From Rufibacter ruber (GTDB lineage Bacteria > Bacteroidota > Bacteroidia > Cytophagales > Hymenobacteraceae), in assembly GCF_001647275.1 (NCBI RefSeq), contig NZ_LRMM01000013.1, forward strand, positions 1 through 64,000: a DNA stretch of 64,000 nt, in the 5' to 3' direction. Under the pieces are notes generated by a model. The model ran no database searches. It saw only the letters and a program-made list of their open reading frames with translations, and was not told the origin of the DNA. The position numbers and the translations under genes were made by a program. Numbering within the stretch: the first letter of the stretch is position 1; every line of letters starts with the position of its first letter. This document shows positions 8,823 to 16,642 of the stretch, in pieces.

Positions 8823-10190
8823 ATGCCACAGATGAAATGGGAGCGCCTCATCTCCAAAGAGCGCGCTGCCGCCCCAGCCTCATCCGCCGCCACAGACACC
8901 TCGGTGCGCGGAGACTTCCAGATAGACTATGACCGCATTGTGTTTTCTTCGCCGTTCCGGCGATTGCAGAACAAGACGCAGGTCATGCCCATGCCCGAAA
9001 GTGACTTTGTGCACAACCGCCTCACCCACAGCCTGGAAACCTCGTGCGTAGGCCGGTCTTTGGGCCGCATGGTGGGTAAGACTATTCTGGAAAAGTACCC
9101 CGCCCTGAAAGAGACACACCCGCACCTGGAACCCTCTGACTTTGGCGACATGGTGGCGGCGGCCTGTTTGGCGCATGACATTGGCAACCCGCCCTTCGGG
9201 CATTCCGGCGAAGACGCCATCTCTGCCTATTTCAAGAGTGACGAAGCCGCGCCTTACCTGCTTTCGCTCACCCAGGCCCAGAAAACCGACCTGCAGAATT
9301 TTGAGGGCAACGCCGCCGGGTTCAGAATTCTCACGCACACGCACCCGGGCCAGAGCAGCGGCAGCTGCGGCATGCGCCTCACCTACAGCACCCTGGCCAC
9401 CTTCACCAAATACCCGCGCCCCTCTGACCAGGTAGTGAAAGGCACCCGGCGCACCAGCGAGAAAAAATACGGCTTCTTCCAGTCTGAACAGGCACATTTC
9501 CAGATGATTGCCACTGAACTGGGCTTGATCCCCAGCGGGGAGCACACCTTTCACCGGCACCCGCTGGCGTTTCTGGTAGAAGCCGCTGATGATATCTGTT
9601 ACCGCATCATTGACTTTGAAGACGGCTGCAAACTGGGCCTGATCCCGTTTGAGCAGGCAGAAGCCCTGTTGCAGCCCCTCCTGAACCGGGACCCGGGCAG
9701 AAAGTCCAGCATAGAATTTTATGACCGGCATGAGCAGCTGGGCTTCTGGCGGGCCCTCATCATAGGCAACCTGATTCAGGAATGCGCCGCTATTTTTTTG
9801 CGGCACGAAGAAGCCATTCTGGCAGGCACGTATGACCAGCCGCTCATCAATGAGATCCAGCAGAAGGCGGCCCTAGACCAGATCAAGGCAGTGTCTATTG
9901 AGAAGATATACCGCAACCGCCCCGTGCTGGAGATTGAGGCCGCCGGCTTTGAGGTGCTGGGCGGTTTGCTGGATGCCTTCCTCAAAGCCGTGTTCAACCC
10001 CACCGCCAGCCGCCACAGAAAATACCTGGACCTGATCCCAGACCAGTACCTGGCCCGTGACCGGAAAATTGCGACAGATGCTTATGAGCGCATCCTGAAC
10101 ATCACAGACTTTATCTCTGGGCTCACAGACAGCACTGCCATTAGTTTATACCGCAAGATCAAGGGAATTGAGTTGCCCAAGATGTACTAG
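8823..10190 (+). CDS. dgt: dGTP triphosphohydrolase (dGTPase)
   Basis: 455 aa HD-domain enzyme that splits dGTP into deoxyguanosine and triphosphate. The metal ligands are visible: His69 in RLTHSLE, His118-Asp119 in AHDIGNPPFGHSG, with a further Asp expected in EAADDICYRIIDFED. The N-terminal FSSPFRRLQNKTQV is typical of the dGTPase family. Length is close to other bacterial dNTPases. The stand-alone position gives no operon hint. Paralogues of this family can act on other dNTPs, so substrate is inferred. Confidence 0.95.
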   Translation: MPQMKWERLISKERAAAPASSAATDTSVRGDFQIDYDRIVFSSPFRRLQNKTQVMPMPESDFVHNRLTHSLETSCVGRSLGRMVGKTILEKYPALKETHPHLEPSDFGDMVAAACLAHDIGNPPFGHSGEDAISAYFKSDEAAPYLLSLTQAQKTDLQNFEGNAAGFRILTHTHPGQSSGSCGMRLTYSTLATFTKYPRPSDQVVKGTRRTSEKKYGFFQSEQAHFQMIATELGLIPSGEHTFHRHPLAFLVEAADDICYRIIDFEDGCKLGLIPFEQAEALLQPLLNRDPGRKSSIEFYDRHEQLGFWRALIIGNLIQECAAIFLRHEEAILAGTYDQPLINEIQQKAALDQIKAVSIEKIYRNRPVLEIEAAGFEVLGGLLDAFLKAVFNPTASRHRKYLDLIPDQYLARDRKIATDAYERILNITDFISGLTDSTAISLYRKIKGIELPKMY

Positions 10191-10335
10191 GTGAATGGTT
10201 GAGGCGAGTTGATGGTAACTGATTGAGCAAAGGGATTTTGAGTGAGGTAGAGCAGGCTAAAAGCGCTTTACATTTGCCGGTCAAGCGTAATTGTTAACAT
10301 GCATTAAGCATGATGCCAATTAAACTATCTATTTT

Positions 10336-10422
10336 GTCATCTTGAAAAGATCTTGGTGGCGAACGGCAGTAGCGGTTCATAAGAACCAATCTAGTTCGCC
10401 ACCAAGATCCTTCCAGGATGAC
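10336..10422. repeat. 87-bp palindromic repeat, copy 1
   Basis: Begins GTCATCTTGAAAAGATCTTG and ends CAAGATCCTTCCAGGATGAC; the inner arms TGGTGGCGAAC and GTTCGCCACCA are exact complements, so the whole element folds into one long hairpin. This is the best preserved of five copies. Confidence 0.8.
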
Positions 10423-10463
10423 AGAGCGGAGAGGTTGTATAGGTATTTCTGTCCAATTACTTT

Positions 10464-10622
10464 GAGCTCATTAAATTTGTCTTTTGCGCTGCAAAACGCC
10501 CTACTAAGAACCTGCGTTCGCACTTTTTTCGCCCCGTAGTTCCCCTACGCATCTTAAAAACCGCTTTCGCAGAATCTTACCAGTCTATCTTTCGCTTGCG
10601 ACATCAAAATTTAAACATGCTC
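10464..10622. repeat. 160-bp element with terminal inverted repeats, copy 1
   Basis: 159 bp with ends GAGCTCATTAAATTT and AAATTTAAACATGCTC, imperfect inverted repeats. The inside holds CGTAG...CTACG and GCTTTCGCAGAATC but no open frame. It resembles a non-autonomous (MITE-like) element. A related copy is at 43566. Confidence 0.55.
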
Positions 10623-10688
10623 TAAATGACTGGTTGAGGGCAATTAGTCGTGTGGGCTTCTTCTTCATTTCCTCAAGAAAGCGAAACG

Positions 10689-10728
10689 CGTTTTTGGCCT
10701 CCTTTTTCAAAAACAGGCCAAAAACAGG
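10689..10728. repeat. HP hairpin
   Basis: CGTTTTTGGCCTCCTTTTT and AAAACAGGCCAAAAACAGG; one arm has CTCC where CTGT is expected. It adjoins the strong terminator that follows. Confidence 0.75.
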
Positions 10729-10760
10729 AGGGGCCACCGTTGCAGCGGTGGCCCCTCCTG
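10725..10760. terminator. Strong terminator
   Basis: A perfect 15-bp stem CAGGAGGGGCCACCG / CGGTGGCCCCTCCTG with a 6-nt loop, 24 bp past the stop of the minus-strand thioredoxin gene. On that strand it is followed by TTTTT from the HP element. Confidence 0.85.
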
Positions 10761-10783
10761 TTTAACATAACTCAAGCTATCTA

Positions 10784-12688
10784 TCACTTCGCGCTGGTCA
10801 GCAGTTCCGGCTTGAGCAGTTCTACCATCATGCTGATCTCCTGCACGGTCTTCTCGTTGTTGCCAGAGTAGCCCACGCTCTTGAACCGGATGTTGCCGTT
10901 GCCGTCTAAGACGAACTTGGTGGGGATACCCGTCACCTTGTAGGCTTCTATCATCTTGTTCTGGTCGTCTAGGAGCACCTGAAACGTGTAGTTTTTCTTG
11001 GCCATGAAGTCACCGGCGCTCTTCTTCTTGTCTTCCCCGTTTTCCCAGGAGTTCACAAACACGAAGGCCACTTTGTCATCGTCTTTGAATTTGTTCACGG
11101 CCTGCTGCATGCCCGGGAACGAGGCCACACACGGGCCGCACCAGGTGGCCCAGAAGTCTACTATCACGGTTTTGCCCTTCAGAGACGCCAGCGAAACGGG
11201 CTTGCCGTTCAAATCTAGCAACTCAAAAGAGGGGGCTTTCTCTGATATGATCTTCTTCTTGAGGTCTGCCCTAAGCTTCTCAATGGCCGGGGCCTCTACT
11301 TTTGCCCAATAGGTATCAAAGCCGGTTTCACCTTTGGCCTGGGTGTAAAGGTCTTTAAGGTAGCCTTTCACCTTGGGGGTGCTGTTGCCACTGGCCACTA
11401 TCTCTTCTAACGTTTTCTGGGCGCGCGCACGGTCTGGGCTGGCAGCCAGCACCTCGGCGTAGCGGTCATTGATGCTGGTGCTGCGGCCGCGGGTGTAGGT
11501 GTACGCCTCAGCCAGGTATTGGGCGGCCCCGGCTTTGTCCCCTTCTTTCAGGAGAATGGCCCCGTAGGTATCGGCTATCTGGCCTAAGGCATACTCCCGG
11601 CTCTTTTTCCAGTCTGAGGCAGGGGTGAACTCATCTTTCTTGGCAGTTGGCTGGGTTACTTCCTTCTGGGCCAGCTGGTAGCCTTTCTGGGCCAAAGCTT
11701 TGGCCTGGGGCAGGTTCTCGCCGCTTTCATACAGTTTCCAGGCCGCCGAGTTATACGTGCCAGACGTGCCTACCGAAGGATACTTTTGCAGCAGGCTTTC
11801 AAATTCCTGCATCTTGCCTTCTACGGCATAGTCAATGGCAATACTGCCCAACAGGCTGGGCAGCTGCTCATAGGCAGGGAAATCTGCCGCGAAGGCAAAC
11901 GCCAGCTCCTTGCGCTTGTCTGGGTCTTTCTCCATGAAATAGGCCATGCGGCGCTGGCTCTGCACGTACTCGCCTTTGGGCTCTTTGGCTTTCACCTGAT
12001 CGGCAAAGGCCGCGGCTTTCTCTTTTTCGCCCACGCGGCCGTAGTAGGTAGCCAGGGTAGAGAGGTCCTTCACGGTCAGGTTTGGTTCTTTGCTCAGGGC
12101 ATCCAGCTCAGCCTTTACTTTCTGTTTTCCTTCGTCTCCCTTATACACGGCCATGAGGGTGTAGAGCTTGATGGGCAGCACCTCGCGCTTGCGGGCCGGG
12201 AAACGGGCCTCCTCCTGCTCCAGCAGCTCTAACGCCTGCTTGGGATCGCGGTCCAGTTCAATGAAAGAGCCCCACTCGGCGCGCATAGCCCCCAGCCCAA
12301 ACGCCGCTCCCGCCACCGGTTGCTTTTTGGCATCATAGAGGTAAAAGGGATAGCCTTTGCCTTTGTTGTGGTCAATGGTTTCCTCGTGCCGGAACAGCAC
12401 CACGGCCCCGTCTACCTCGGGGGCGGGTTTGAAGTTCCCTTCCCAGCCGTTCTTGGTTTTGGCCATGGCCACCTCCTGCACGTTGGGCTTGTCATCATTG
12501 TAGGCATACACCAGCGCCGTCACCGATGAAACGTTGGCCAGGTTAGTGCCGGCGGGGTTGTAGGTGAGCTTGATTTCCTGGCCTGCTTTCGGCTGGGCCG
12601 GTTTTAGCGTGAGGGCCCCAGAGGGGATTTGGGCAGACGCCAGCGCCCCGCTAAACAGCACGGGCAGCAACAGTAGTTTGGTTTTCAT
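10784..12688 (-). CDS. Exported TPR-like protein with C-terminal TlpA-type thioredoxin domain
   Basis: 634 aa with signal peptide (LLLLPVLFSGALASA). Residues about 25-130 are beta-rich, about 150-450 are helical and TPR-like (repeated Ala/Lys-rich helices), and about 490-630 form a redoxin domain: APSFELLDLNGKPVSLASLKG, then FWATWCGPC with the classic WCGPC active site, and a cis-Pro in TGIPTKFVLDGNGNI. Such proteins are periplasmic thiol-disulfide reductases or oxidases common in Bacteroidota. The partner is unknown. It is a single-gene unit with its own terminator. Confidence 0.88.
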   Translation of the reverse strand: MKTKLLLLPVLFSGALASAQIPSGALTLKPAQPKAGQEIKLTYNPAGTNLANVSSVTALVYAYNDDKPNVQEVAMAKTKNGWEGNFKPAPEVDGAVVLFRHEETIDHNKGKGYPFYLYDAKKQPVAGAAFGLGAMRAEWGSFIELDRDPKQALELLEQEEARFPARKREVLPIKLYTLMAVYKGDEGKQKVKAELDALSKEPNLTVKDLSTLATYYGRVGEKEKAAAFADQVKAKEPKGEYVQSQRRMAYFMEKDPDKRKELAFAFAADFPAYEQLPSLLGSIAIDYAVEGKMQEFESLLQKYPSVGTSGTYNSAAWKLYESGENLPQAKALAQKGYQLAQKEVTQPTAKKDEFTPASDWKKSREYALGQIADTYGAILLKEGDKAGAAQYLAEAYTYTRGRSTSINDRYAEVLAASPDRARAQKTLEEIVASGNSTPKVKGYLKDLYTQAKGETGFDTYWAKVEAPAIEKLRADLKKKIISEKAPSFELLDLNGKPVSLASLKGKTVIVDFWATWCGPCVASFPGMQQAVNKFKDDDKVAFVFVNSWENGEDKKKSAGDFMAKKNYTFQVLLDDQNKMIEAYKVTGIPTKFVLDGNGNIRFKSVGYSGNNEKTVQEISMMVELLKPELLTSAK

Positions 12689-12736
12689 GGGCAGGCAAGG
12701 GGGAAAACGTGGAACTTCTTTCAGAACTAACTCCAG

Positions 12737-12744
12737 TAAAGTTA
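12737..12744 (-). promoter_or_regulatory. Candidate -7 box of thioredoxin gene
   Basis: On the minus strand TAACTTTA, about 49 nt before the ATG, fits TAnnTTTG with one change. I see no clear -33 TTTG. Confidence 0.35.
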
Positions 12745-12847
12745 GCAGAACCCCCGTGACTTACACCATCTATACCCCACTTTAACAGGACGTTAACATC
12801 TGCGCCAGCAGCTGGGCGGGCAACCCAGGGCGGCCCTGCCGAAAGGG

Positions 12848-12897
12848 ACTTCCTGTTTTGGGGCTGTTTTCAGAAAAACAGCCCCAAAACAGGAAGT
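12848..12897. repeat. HP hairpin, perfect copy
   Basis: The arms are exact complements over about 22 bp: ACTTCCTGTTTTGGGGCTG on one side and CAGCCCCAAAACAGGAAGT on the other, loop region TTTTCAGAAAAA. It sits 8 bp past the stop of purU. Confidence 0.9.
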
Positions 12898-12904
12898 CTA
12901 ATCC

Positions 12905-13735
12905 CTAAAAGATGATGGTCTTGTTGTTGCTCACAAACACCTTCTCTGAGAATACCAGCTTAAGCGCCTGCGCCAGCACAATCTTCTCCACATCACGCCC
13001 CGCCTGCGCCATATCTCTGGCGCTCTGGGCGTGGTTCACCTGTATCACGTTCTGGGCAATGATAGGACCTTCATCCAGCTCATTGTTCACAAAATGGGCG
13101 GTGGCGCCAATAATCTTCACGCCGCGCTCAAACGCCTGCTTATAAGGATTGGCACCAATGAAAGCGGGCAGAAACGAGTGGTGAATATTGATAATGCGGT
13201 TGGGGAACTGCTCCACAAATTGGGGGTTCAGCACGCGCATGTACTTGGCCAGCACCACGTACTCGGGCTTGTAGGCCTGTATGGCTTGCGCCATCTCGGC
13301 GTCATGCGCCTCCCGGGTTTTGCCTTCGTGCGTAATGAAATGGAACGGGATGTTGAACCGTGCCACCAGCGTTTCCAGCTCTGCGTAGTTCCCCACCACG
13401 GCCAGCAGGTTGGCGTTGAGGTCGCCGTACTCATGGCGCAGCAGCAGATCGCCAATGCAGTGGTGCTCTTTGGTAACCAGCACCACAATGTCTTTCTTAC
13501 GCTCCGGCACCAGCCTGATGTGGGCCTCTGGCGGCAGAACGGCCTGCAGTTGCGCCACCAGGTGCGGGGGCTGCACCTCGCCGGCCAGTTCAGCCCGCAA
13601 GAAGAAATGATTGCGCTGGCGGTCTACAAACTCGTCATTGCTGGTGATGTTCAGGTTTGCCCCGAAGACAATCTGTGTAATGGTAAAGATCAGCCCTTTG
13701 CGGTCTGGGCAGTCAATCAAAAGGATATGGTTCAT
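12905..13735 (-). CDS. purU: Formyltetrahydrofolate deformylase
   Basis: 276 aa. An N-terminal ACT domain (MNHILLIDCPDRKGLIF) is followed by the formyltransferase-fold domain. Catalytic residues of the family are present: Asn183 and His185 in INIHHSFLPAFIGA and Asp221 in NELDEGPII. The enzyme hydrolyses 10-formyl-THF to formate and THF, feeding formate to purine synthesis and balancing one-carbon pools. Length is normal. It stands alone between two HP elements. Confidence 0.95.
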   Translation of the reverse strand: MNHILLIDCPDRKGLIFTITQIVFGANLNITSNDEFVDRQRNHFFLRAELAGEVQPPHLVAQLQAVLPPEAHIRLVPERKKDIVVLVTKEHHCIGDLLLRHEYGDLNANLLAVVGNYAELETLVARFNIPFHFITHEGKTREAHDAEMAQAIQAYKPEYVVLAKYMRVLNPQFVEQFPNRIINIHHSFLPAFIGANPYKQAFERGVKIIGATAHFVNNELDEGPIIAQNVIQVNHAQSARDMAQAGRDVEKIVLAQALKLVFSEKVFVSNNKTIIF

Positions 13736-13752
13736 GAGTCAGGAGCCGCCGC

Positions 13753-13792
13753 CGTTTTGGGGCTGTTTTCAGAAAAGTAGGTCAAAAACAGC
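13753..13792. repeat. HP hairpin, degenerate 3' arm
   Basis: CGTTTTGGGGCTGTTTTCAG then AAAAGTAGGTCAAAAACAG: the 3' arm is of a GGTC type that does not match the GGGGC of the 5' arm, so it looks like a hybrid of two variants. Confidence 0.65.
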
Positions 13793-13852
13793 AAATGTGC
13801 CTACATGGGTTGAAAAATTCGGGTTCGGCACCGCCGAGGAAAAGTATTCTTA

Positions 13853-14527
13853 TTACATGCGCAGCTTCAGCCTGGGCAGGTTTCGGCTGTTGCGCCAGAG
13901 CTCCAGCAGCCCCAGTTCTTTGAGCACCAGCCCCGCATTGGGCAGGCCAATGACCTGCCAGTAGCCGTTACGGTCGCGCATCTGCACCTCTACCACCACC
14001 GGCTCTGCCCTGGACGGCACCCGCAGGTCCAGCCCCACCACGGCCAGCGAGTCTTTCCTGTTCACGTACGAGATTCCTTCCAATTTGCTCTGGGCCAGTT
14101 GGCTTTCTTCTAGCAGTTTCTGCATGGGCAGCAGCGCCTGCACCTGTTCCCACTCCTGCTGCGTCACCCCCGCGGGCGGACCGCCCTCTGCCGTACCCTG
14201 CTCCACATAGCGCGTCACCTGCTCCCTGATGGCCTCCAGCATCTGGTCTTTGTGTGATGCCATGGCCATACCCAGAAACATGGCCGCCATGGCCCGTTCC
14301 TGCTCCGGCAGGTCGGCCATTCCGGCCTGCACCGTCTGGTTGAGCAGGCTGGTGGTGGTCTGCTCCACGTCTACATATTTTTCCAGCGCCTGCATGTCAC
14401 GGGCGTCTACGGCCTCTTTGAGTTTGCACAGGGAGTACTCCGGCCCCTGCCCGTACCGCTTATAAAGCCAGTAGCCCGCCGCCGCCAGCAGGAGCAGCAC
14501 CACTACCCAGATCACAGATTTTTTCAT
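13853..14527 (-). CDS. DUF2939-like membrane-anchored protein
   Basis: 224 aa. One N-terminal membrane segment (SVIWVVVLLLLAAAGYWLY), then a soluble domain beginning YSLCKLKEAVDARDMQALEKYVDVEQTTTSLLNQ, the pattern of DUF2939. It ends with NGYWQVIGLPNAGLVLKELG. No enzymatic residues are evident; probably faces the periplasm. Stand-alone gene. Confidence 0.8.
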   Translation of the reverse strand: MKKSVIWVVVLLLLAAAGYWLYKRYGQGPEYSLCKLKEAVDARDMQALEKYVDVEQTTTSLLNQTVQAGMADLPEQERAMAAMFLGMAMASHKDQMLEAIREQVTRYVEQGTAEGGPPAGVTQQEWEQVQALLPMQKLLEESQLAQSKLEGISYVNRKDSLAVVGLDLRVPSRAEPVVVEVQMRDRNGYWQVIGLPNAGLVLKELGLLELWRNSRNLPRLKLRM

Positions 14528-14601
14528 ATCTCAGCCTTTAAACCAGACGTTACTCCTTCTACGCGAAAATACACACGCGGCTAAAGTTTAGGACCACTTC
14601 T

Positions 14602-14644
14602 TCGTTTTCAAGCTGTTTTTAGAAAAATAGGCCAGAAACAGAAA
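14602..14644. repeat. HP hairpin, eroded
   Basis: CGTTTTCAAGCTGTTTTTAG and AAAAATAGGCCAGAAACAG. The two arms belong to different variants (AAGC against GGCC). Confidence 0.55.
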
Positions 14645-15083
14645 TGGGCCCAGACGCCCGCAGGCCCTGCAGACGCTATGAGGCCTTTGGCATTTGTGAT
14701 GGTTGGAAGATGGGACTGGCGCGAGACTCCGGTTCCGTACCCTGAGATGGGGCGATTCTCCAGCCTGGCGGGAAACCGCGGGAAGTTCAGCCATACGTGG
14801 ATCCCAGCCCCAACCCCTCCCTGGCGGGGAATGATCTGGAATGCGTGGGGCAAGTGCCGGGTGACCGTAGATCTGCAATGCATGTCCTCGGCTGTCCGGG
14901 ATTTGCCATTCTGGACCTGCTACCTCCGGATTTGCAATCTGCGGCGCCTGCAGATCAAACGTGCCGCTGCGGGGATTGCAAATCCCCGTGTACCAGCTTC
15001 CGGATTGCAAATCCGGAAGAGCACTGTGATTGGCAGAACGCGACTATATGCGGCAAGAAAGATTATTCAGGAATGCGTGTCCT
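14645..15083. other. Gene-free stretch with short palindromes
   Basis: No credible gene. It contains degenerate members of the CGAGTCT/AGACTCG mini-hairpin family near 14719-14790 (GCGAGACTCC) and several phrases around GATCTGCAATGC. It joins repeat block A without a clear border. Confidence 0.5.
14970..15019. repeat. Two GGATT/AATCC mini-hairpins
   Basis: CGGGGATT-gca-AATCCCCG at 14970-14988 and CTTCCGGATT-gca-AATCCGGAAG at 14997-15019. The inner GGATT...AATCC core is shared while the outer arms differ but stay complementary. Confidence 0.75.
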
Positions 15084-15131
15084 CCTGTGTCAACATCCCC
15101 CTTCGCCCCCTTCAAAGGGGGAGTATCAAAG

Positions 15132-15166
15132 TGAGTTCTGAGTCTTGAGTTATGAGTTCTGAATCC
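15132..15166. repeat. Heptamer repeat, 5 units
   Basis: Five consecutive 7-mers: tgagttc, tgagtct, tgagtta, tgagttc, tgaatcc. Only positions 5-7 vary much. Confidence 0.8.
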
Positions 15167-15341
15167 TTTCTTTTCATCTCAGGTACTTCAGCACGAATGA
15201 AGCAGCAATGCCTGGTCTCGCAGCCGCGCCGCGAGGGCAGGCAGAGACGGGCACGAGTCTGAAGACTCGCGCCAGCGCGGGATGTGGGAAACCATCGCAA
15301 CAGGCAAGCAACAATGATCAATCAACCCTTCTGCTCTGACT

Positions 15342-15570
15342 GATGTGCGCAGCACGGGCTCGCCTCAGGCTAGCGGAACAGCAACGGTTACCTGCAGAGG
15401 CAGACATAACATCACAAGCTATTATAGGAGAGGAACCGAAACCAGTCCTGGGGGTGAGCGCCTCTGTTAATACGGTGCCGAAGGCAACGCCAAAGGCGTA
15501 GTTTTAACAGCAGTGCGAGCCGCCAGGACGGGGCCCCGCGGCCGTGAGCGCTTACCGGAAAAGATGAAAC
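15342..15570 (+). ncRNA. Candidate structured RNA element, copy A
   Basis: 229 nt from GATGTGCGCAGCACGGGCTC to CCGGAAAAGATGAAAC, about 70-95% alike copy B by eye except in the hairpin tips. Nested pairing is visible: GTCCTGG (15445-15451) with CCAGGAC (15523-15529), CTGTTAA (15464-15470) with TTAACAG (15504-15510), and inside these GCC-gaa-GGC and ACGCC-aaa-GGCGT. The inner helices have different sequences in copy B yet still pair. Strand is chosen only by the direction in which I read it; the other strand would fold too. No known family is assigned and no protein gene is adjacent. Confidence 0.5.
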
Positions 15571-15806
15571 AACTCAATAAGTGAAGCACCGCAGCAAACG
15601 GGAGAGCCAGGGGAACAGCAGACTACGCATTGCATTGCAACAGCAGCATGGAACATGCAGGCTATGCACTGCAGCGGCAGCAATTGGCAGTTATCAAACT
15701 CAGGTAGCACCAACCGGCTAAGCCAGCGGAGCAGCCAACTATGCATCACAACAGCAAAGGAAGGGATTCAAATTGATAAAAGAAGAGCCCAGACAGGCTT
15801 GGGAAA

Positions 15807-15847
15807 CCTGTTTTTGACCTGTTTTTCGTAAAACAGGCTAAAAACAG
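15807..15847. repeat. HP hairpin
   Basis: CCTGTTTTTGACCTGTTTTT, loop CGT, then AAAACAGGCTAAAAACAG. It is 5 bp past the stop of the ZIP gene. Confidence 0.75.
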
Positions 15848-15852
15848 TGCCC

Positions 15853-16638
15853 CTACAACATCCCCGCCCCAATCGCTAAAAACGCCCCGGCAAGGGTTGC
15901 CAACAGCTTCCCTTGGTTAAAGCGGTGCTCCGGGCTGGTTTCAAACAGAATGGTAGTGGAAATATGCAGGAAGTTGCCTACCACCAGACCCGTTAGAACC
16001 GTATAGGCCTCGCCGGAGAGCAGCTGCTCCAGCGCCACATAGTTACTAAAAAGCAACCCCGCCGGTGCCGCCAACGCAAACAGCAGCAGATACCCAAATG
16101 CCTTTTTGAAGCTGTGTAACCGGTCTACCAGCACAGACATGAGCGCAATGGCCGCCGGAATATGGTGCAGGGCAATGCCTGCCAGAATATGGTAGAAGTT
16201 ATCGCCCACGTGGGCGTGCGTGTGCAGGTGCTCATGGGCTTGTTGCGCCGCCATCCTGCTCTGAATCAACACACTGCCTTCCAGCAGCGAGTGTATGATC
16301 AGAGACACCAGCAGCAGCACCGGCACTGAGTGGCTGTGCTGCCCCCCATGGCCATGGCCACCGTGGGCGTGAATGTGGCCGTGCTCAATCCCGTGGGAGA
16401 ACACCTCCAGCACCAACTGCAGAAAGAACCCGCCCAAGATGTAAAAACCCACCCGGTGCGGTTCCTGGGTACTCAGCAGCACATCTGGCAGAATGTGCAG
16501 AATGGTAAGGGAGAACAGATAGGCCCCGCTAAAGGCCAGCAACAACTTAAGCCAGCGCTGGTTGTTCTGCGGCAGAAACCGCACCAGCCACCCCGCCATT
16601 AAAACAGTGATAAAAAGAATAGCTACGGCTATGACCAT
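15853..16638 (-). CDS. ZIP family metal transporter
   Basis: 261 aa with about seven to eight membrane segments. Typical ZIP features: a His-rich loop between the early segments (HGIEHGHIHAHGGHGHGG) and metal-site helices carrying SLIIHSLLEG and GIALHHIPAA, where H and E/P residues form the binuclear metal site. It imports a divalent metal, most likely zinc; substrate is inferred. It starts 4 bp after the stop of the methyltransferase gene and is probably in one transcript with it. Confidence 0.9.
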   Translation of the reverse strand: MVIAVAILFITVLMAGWLVRFLPQNNQRWLKLLLAFSGAYLFSLTILHILPDVLLSTQEPHRVGFYILGGFFLQLVLEVFSHGIEHGHIHAHGGHGHGGQHSHSVPVLLLVSLIIHSLLEGSVLIQSRMAAQQAHEHLHTHAHVGDNFYHILAGIALHHIPAAIALMSVLVDRLHSFKKAFGYLLLFALAAPAGLLFSNYVALEQLLSGEAYTVLTGLVVGNFLHISTTILFETSPEHRFNQGKLLATLAGAFLAIGAGML

Positions 16639-16642
16639 GGTC

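Larger units (their letters stand above)
15084..15765. repeat. Repeat block A
   Basis: Shares long stretches with block B at 63014: a CCCCCTTC...AAAGGGGG palindrome (15099-15122), heptamer repeats, ATGAAGCAGC, a CGAGTCT/AGACTCG hairpin (15254-15269), the 230-nt structured element, then AACAGCAGACTACGCAT phrases. No gene of either strand is credible here. The G+C-rich, composite layout suggests an accumulation site for repeats. Confidence 0.75.

Noticed and set aside
8880-9806. 308-codon frame opposite dgt
   Set aside because: dgt carries all HD metal ligands; the opposite frame has no signal or motif.
14678-15148. Open frames of 114-156 codons in the gap before block A
   Set aside because: They run through palindromic repeats, have Arg/Cys/Trp-rich composition and no similarity to any family I know.
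15342-15570. Assignment to HEARO/omega-RNA or group II intron
   Set aside because: Size and nested hairpins are compatible, but I cannot confirm any diagnostic motif (no domain V-like hairpin, no IscB or RT gene near either copy), so only a candidate RNA is reported.
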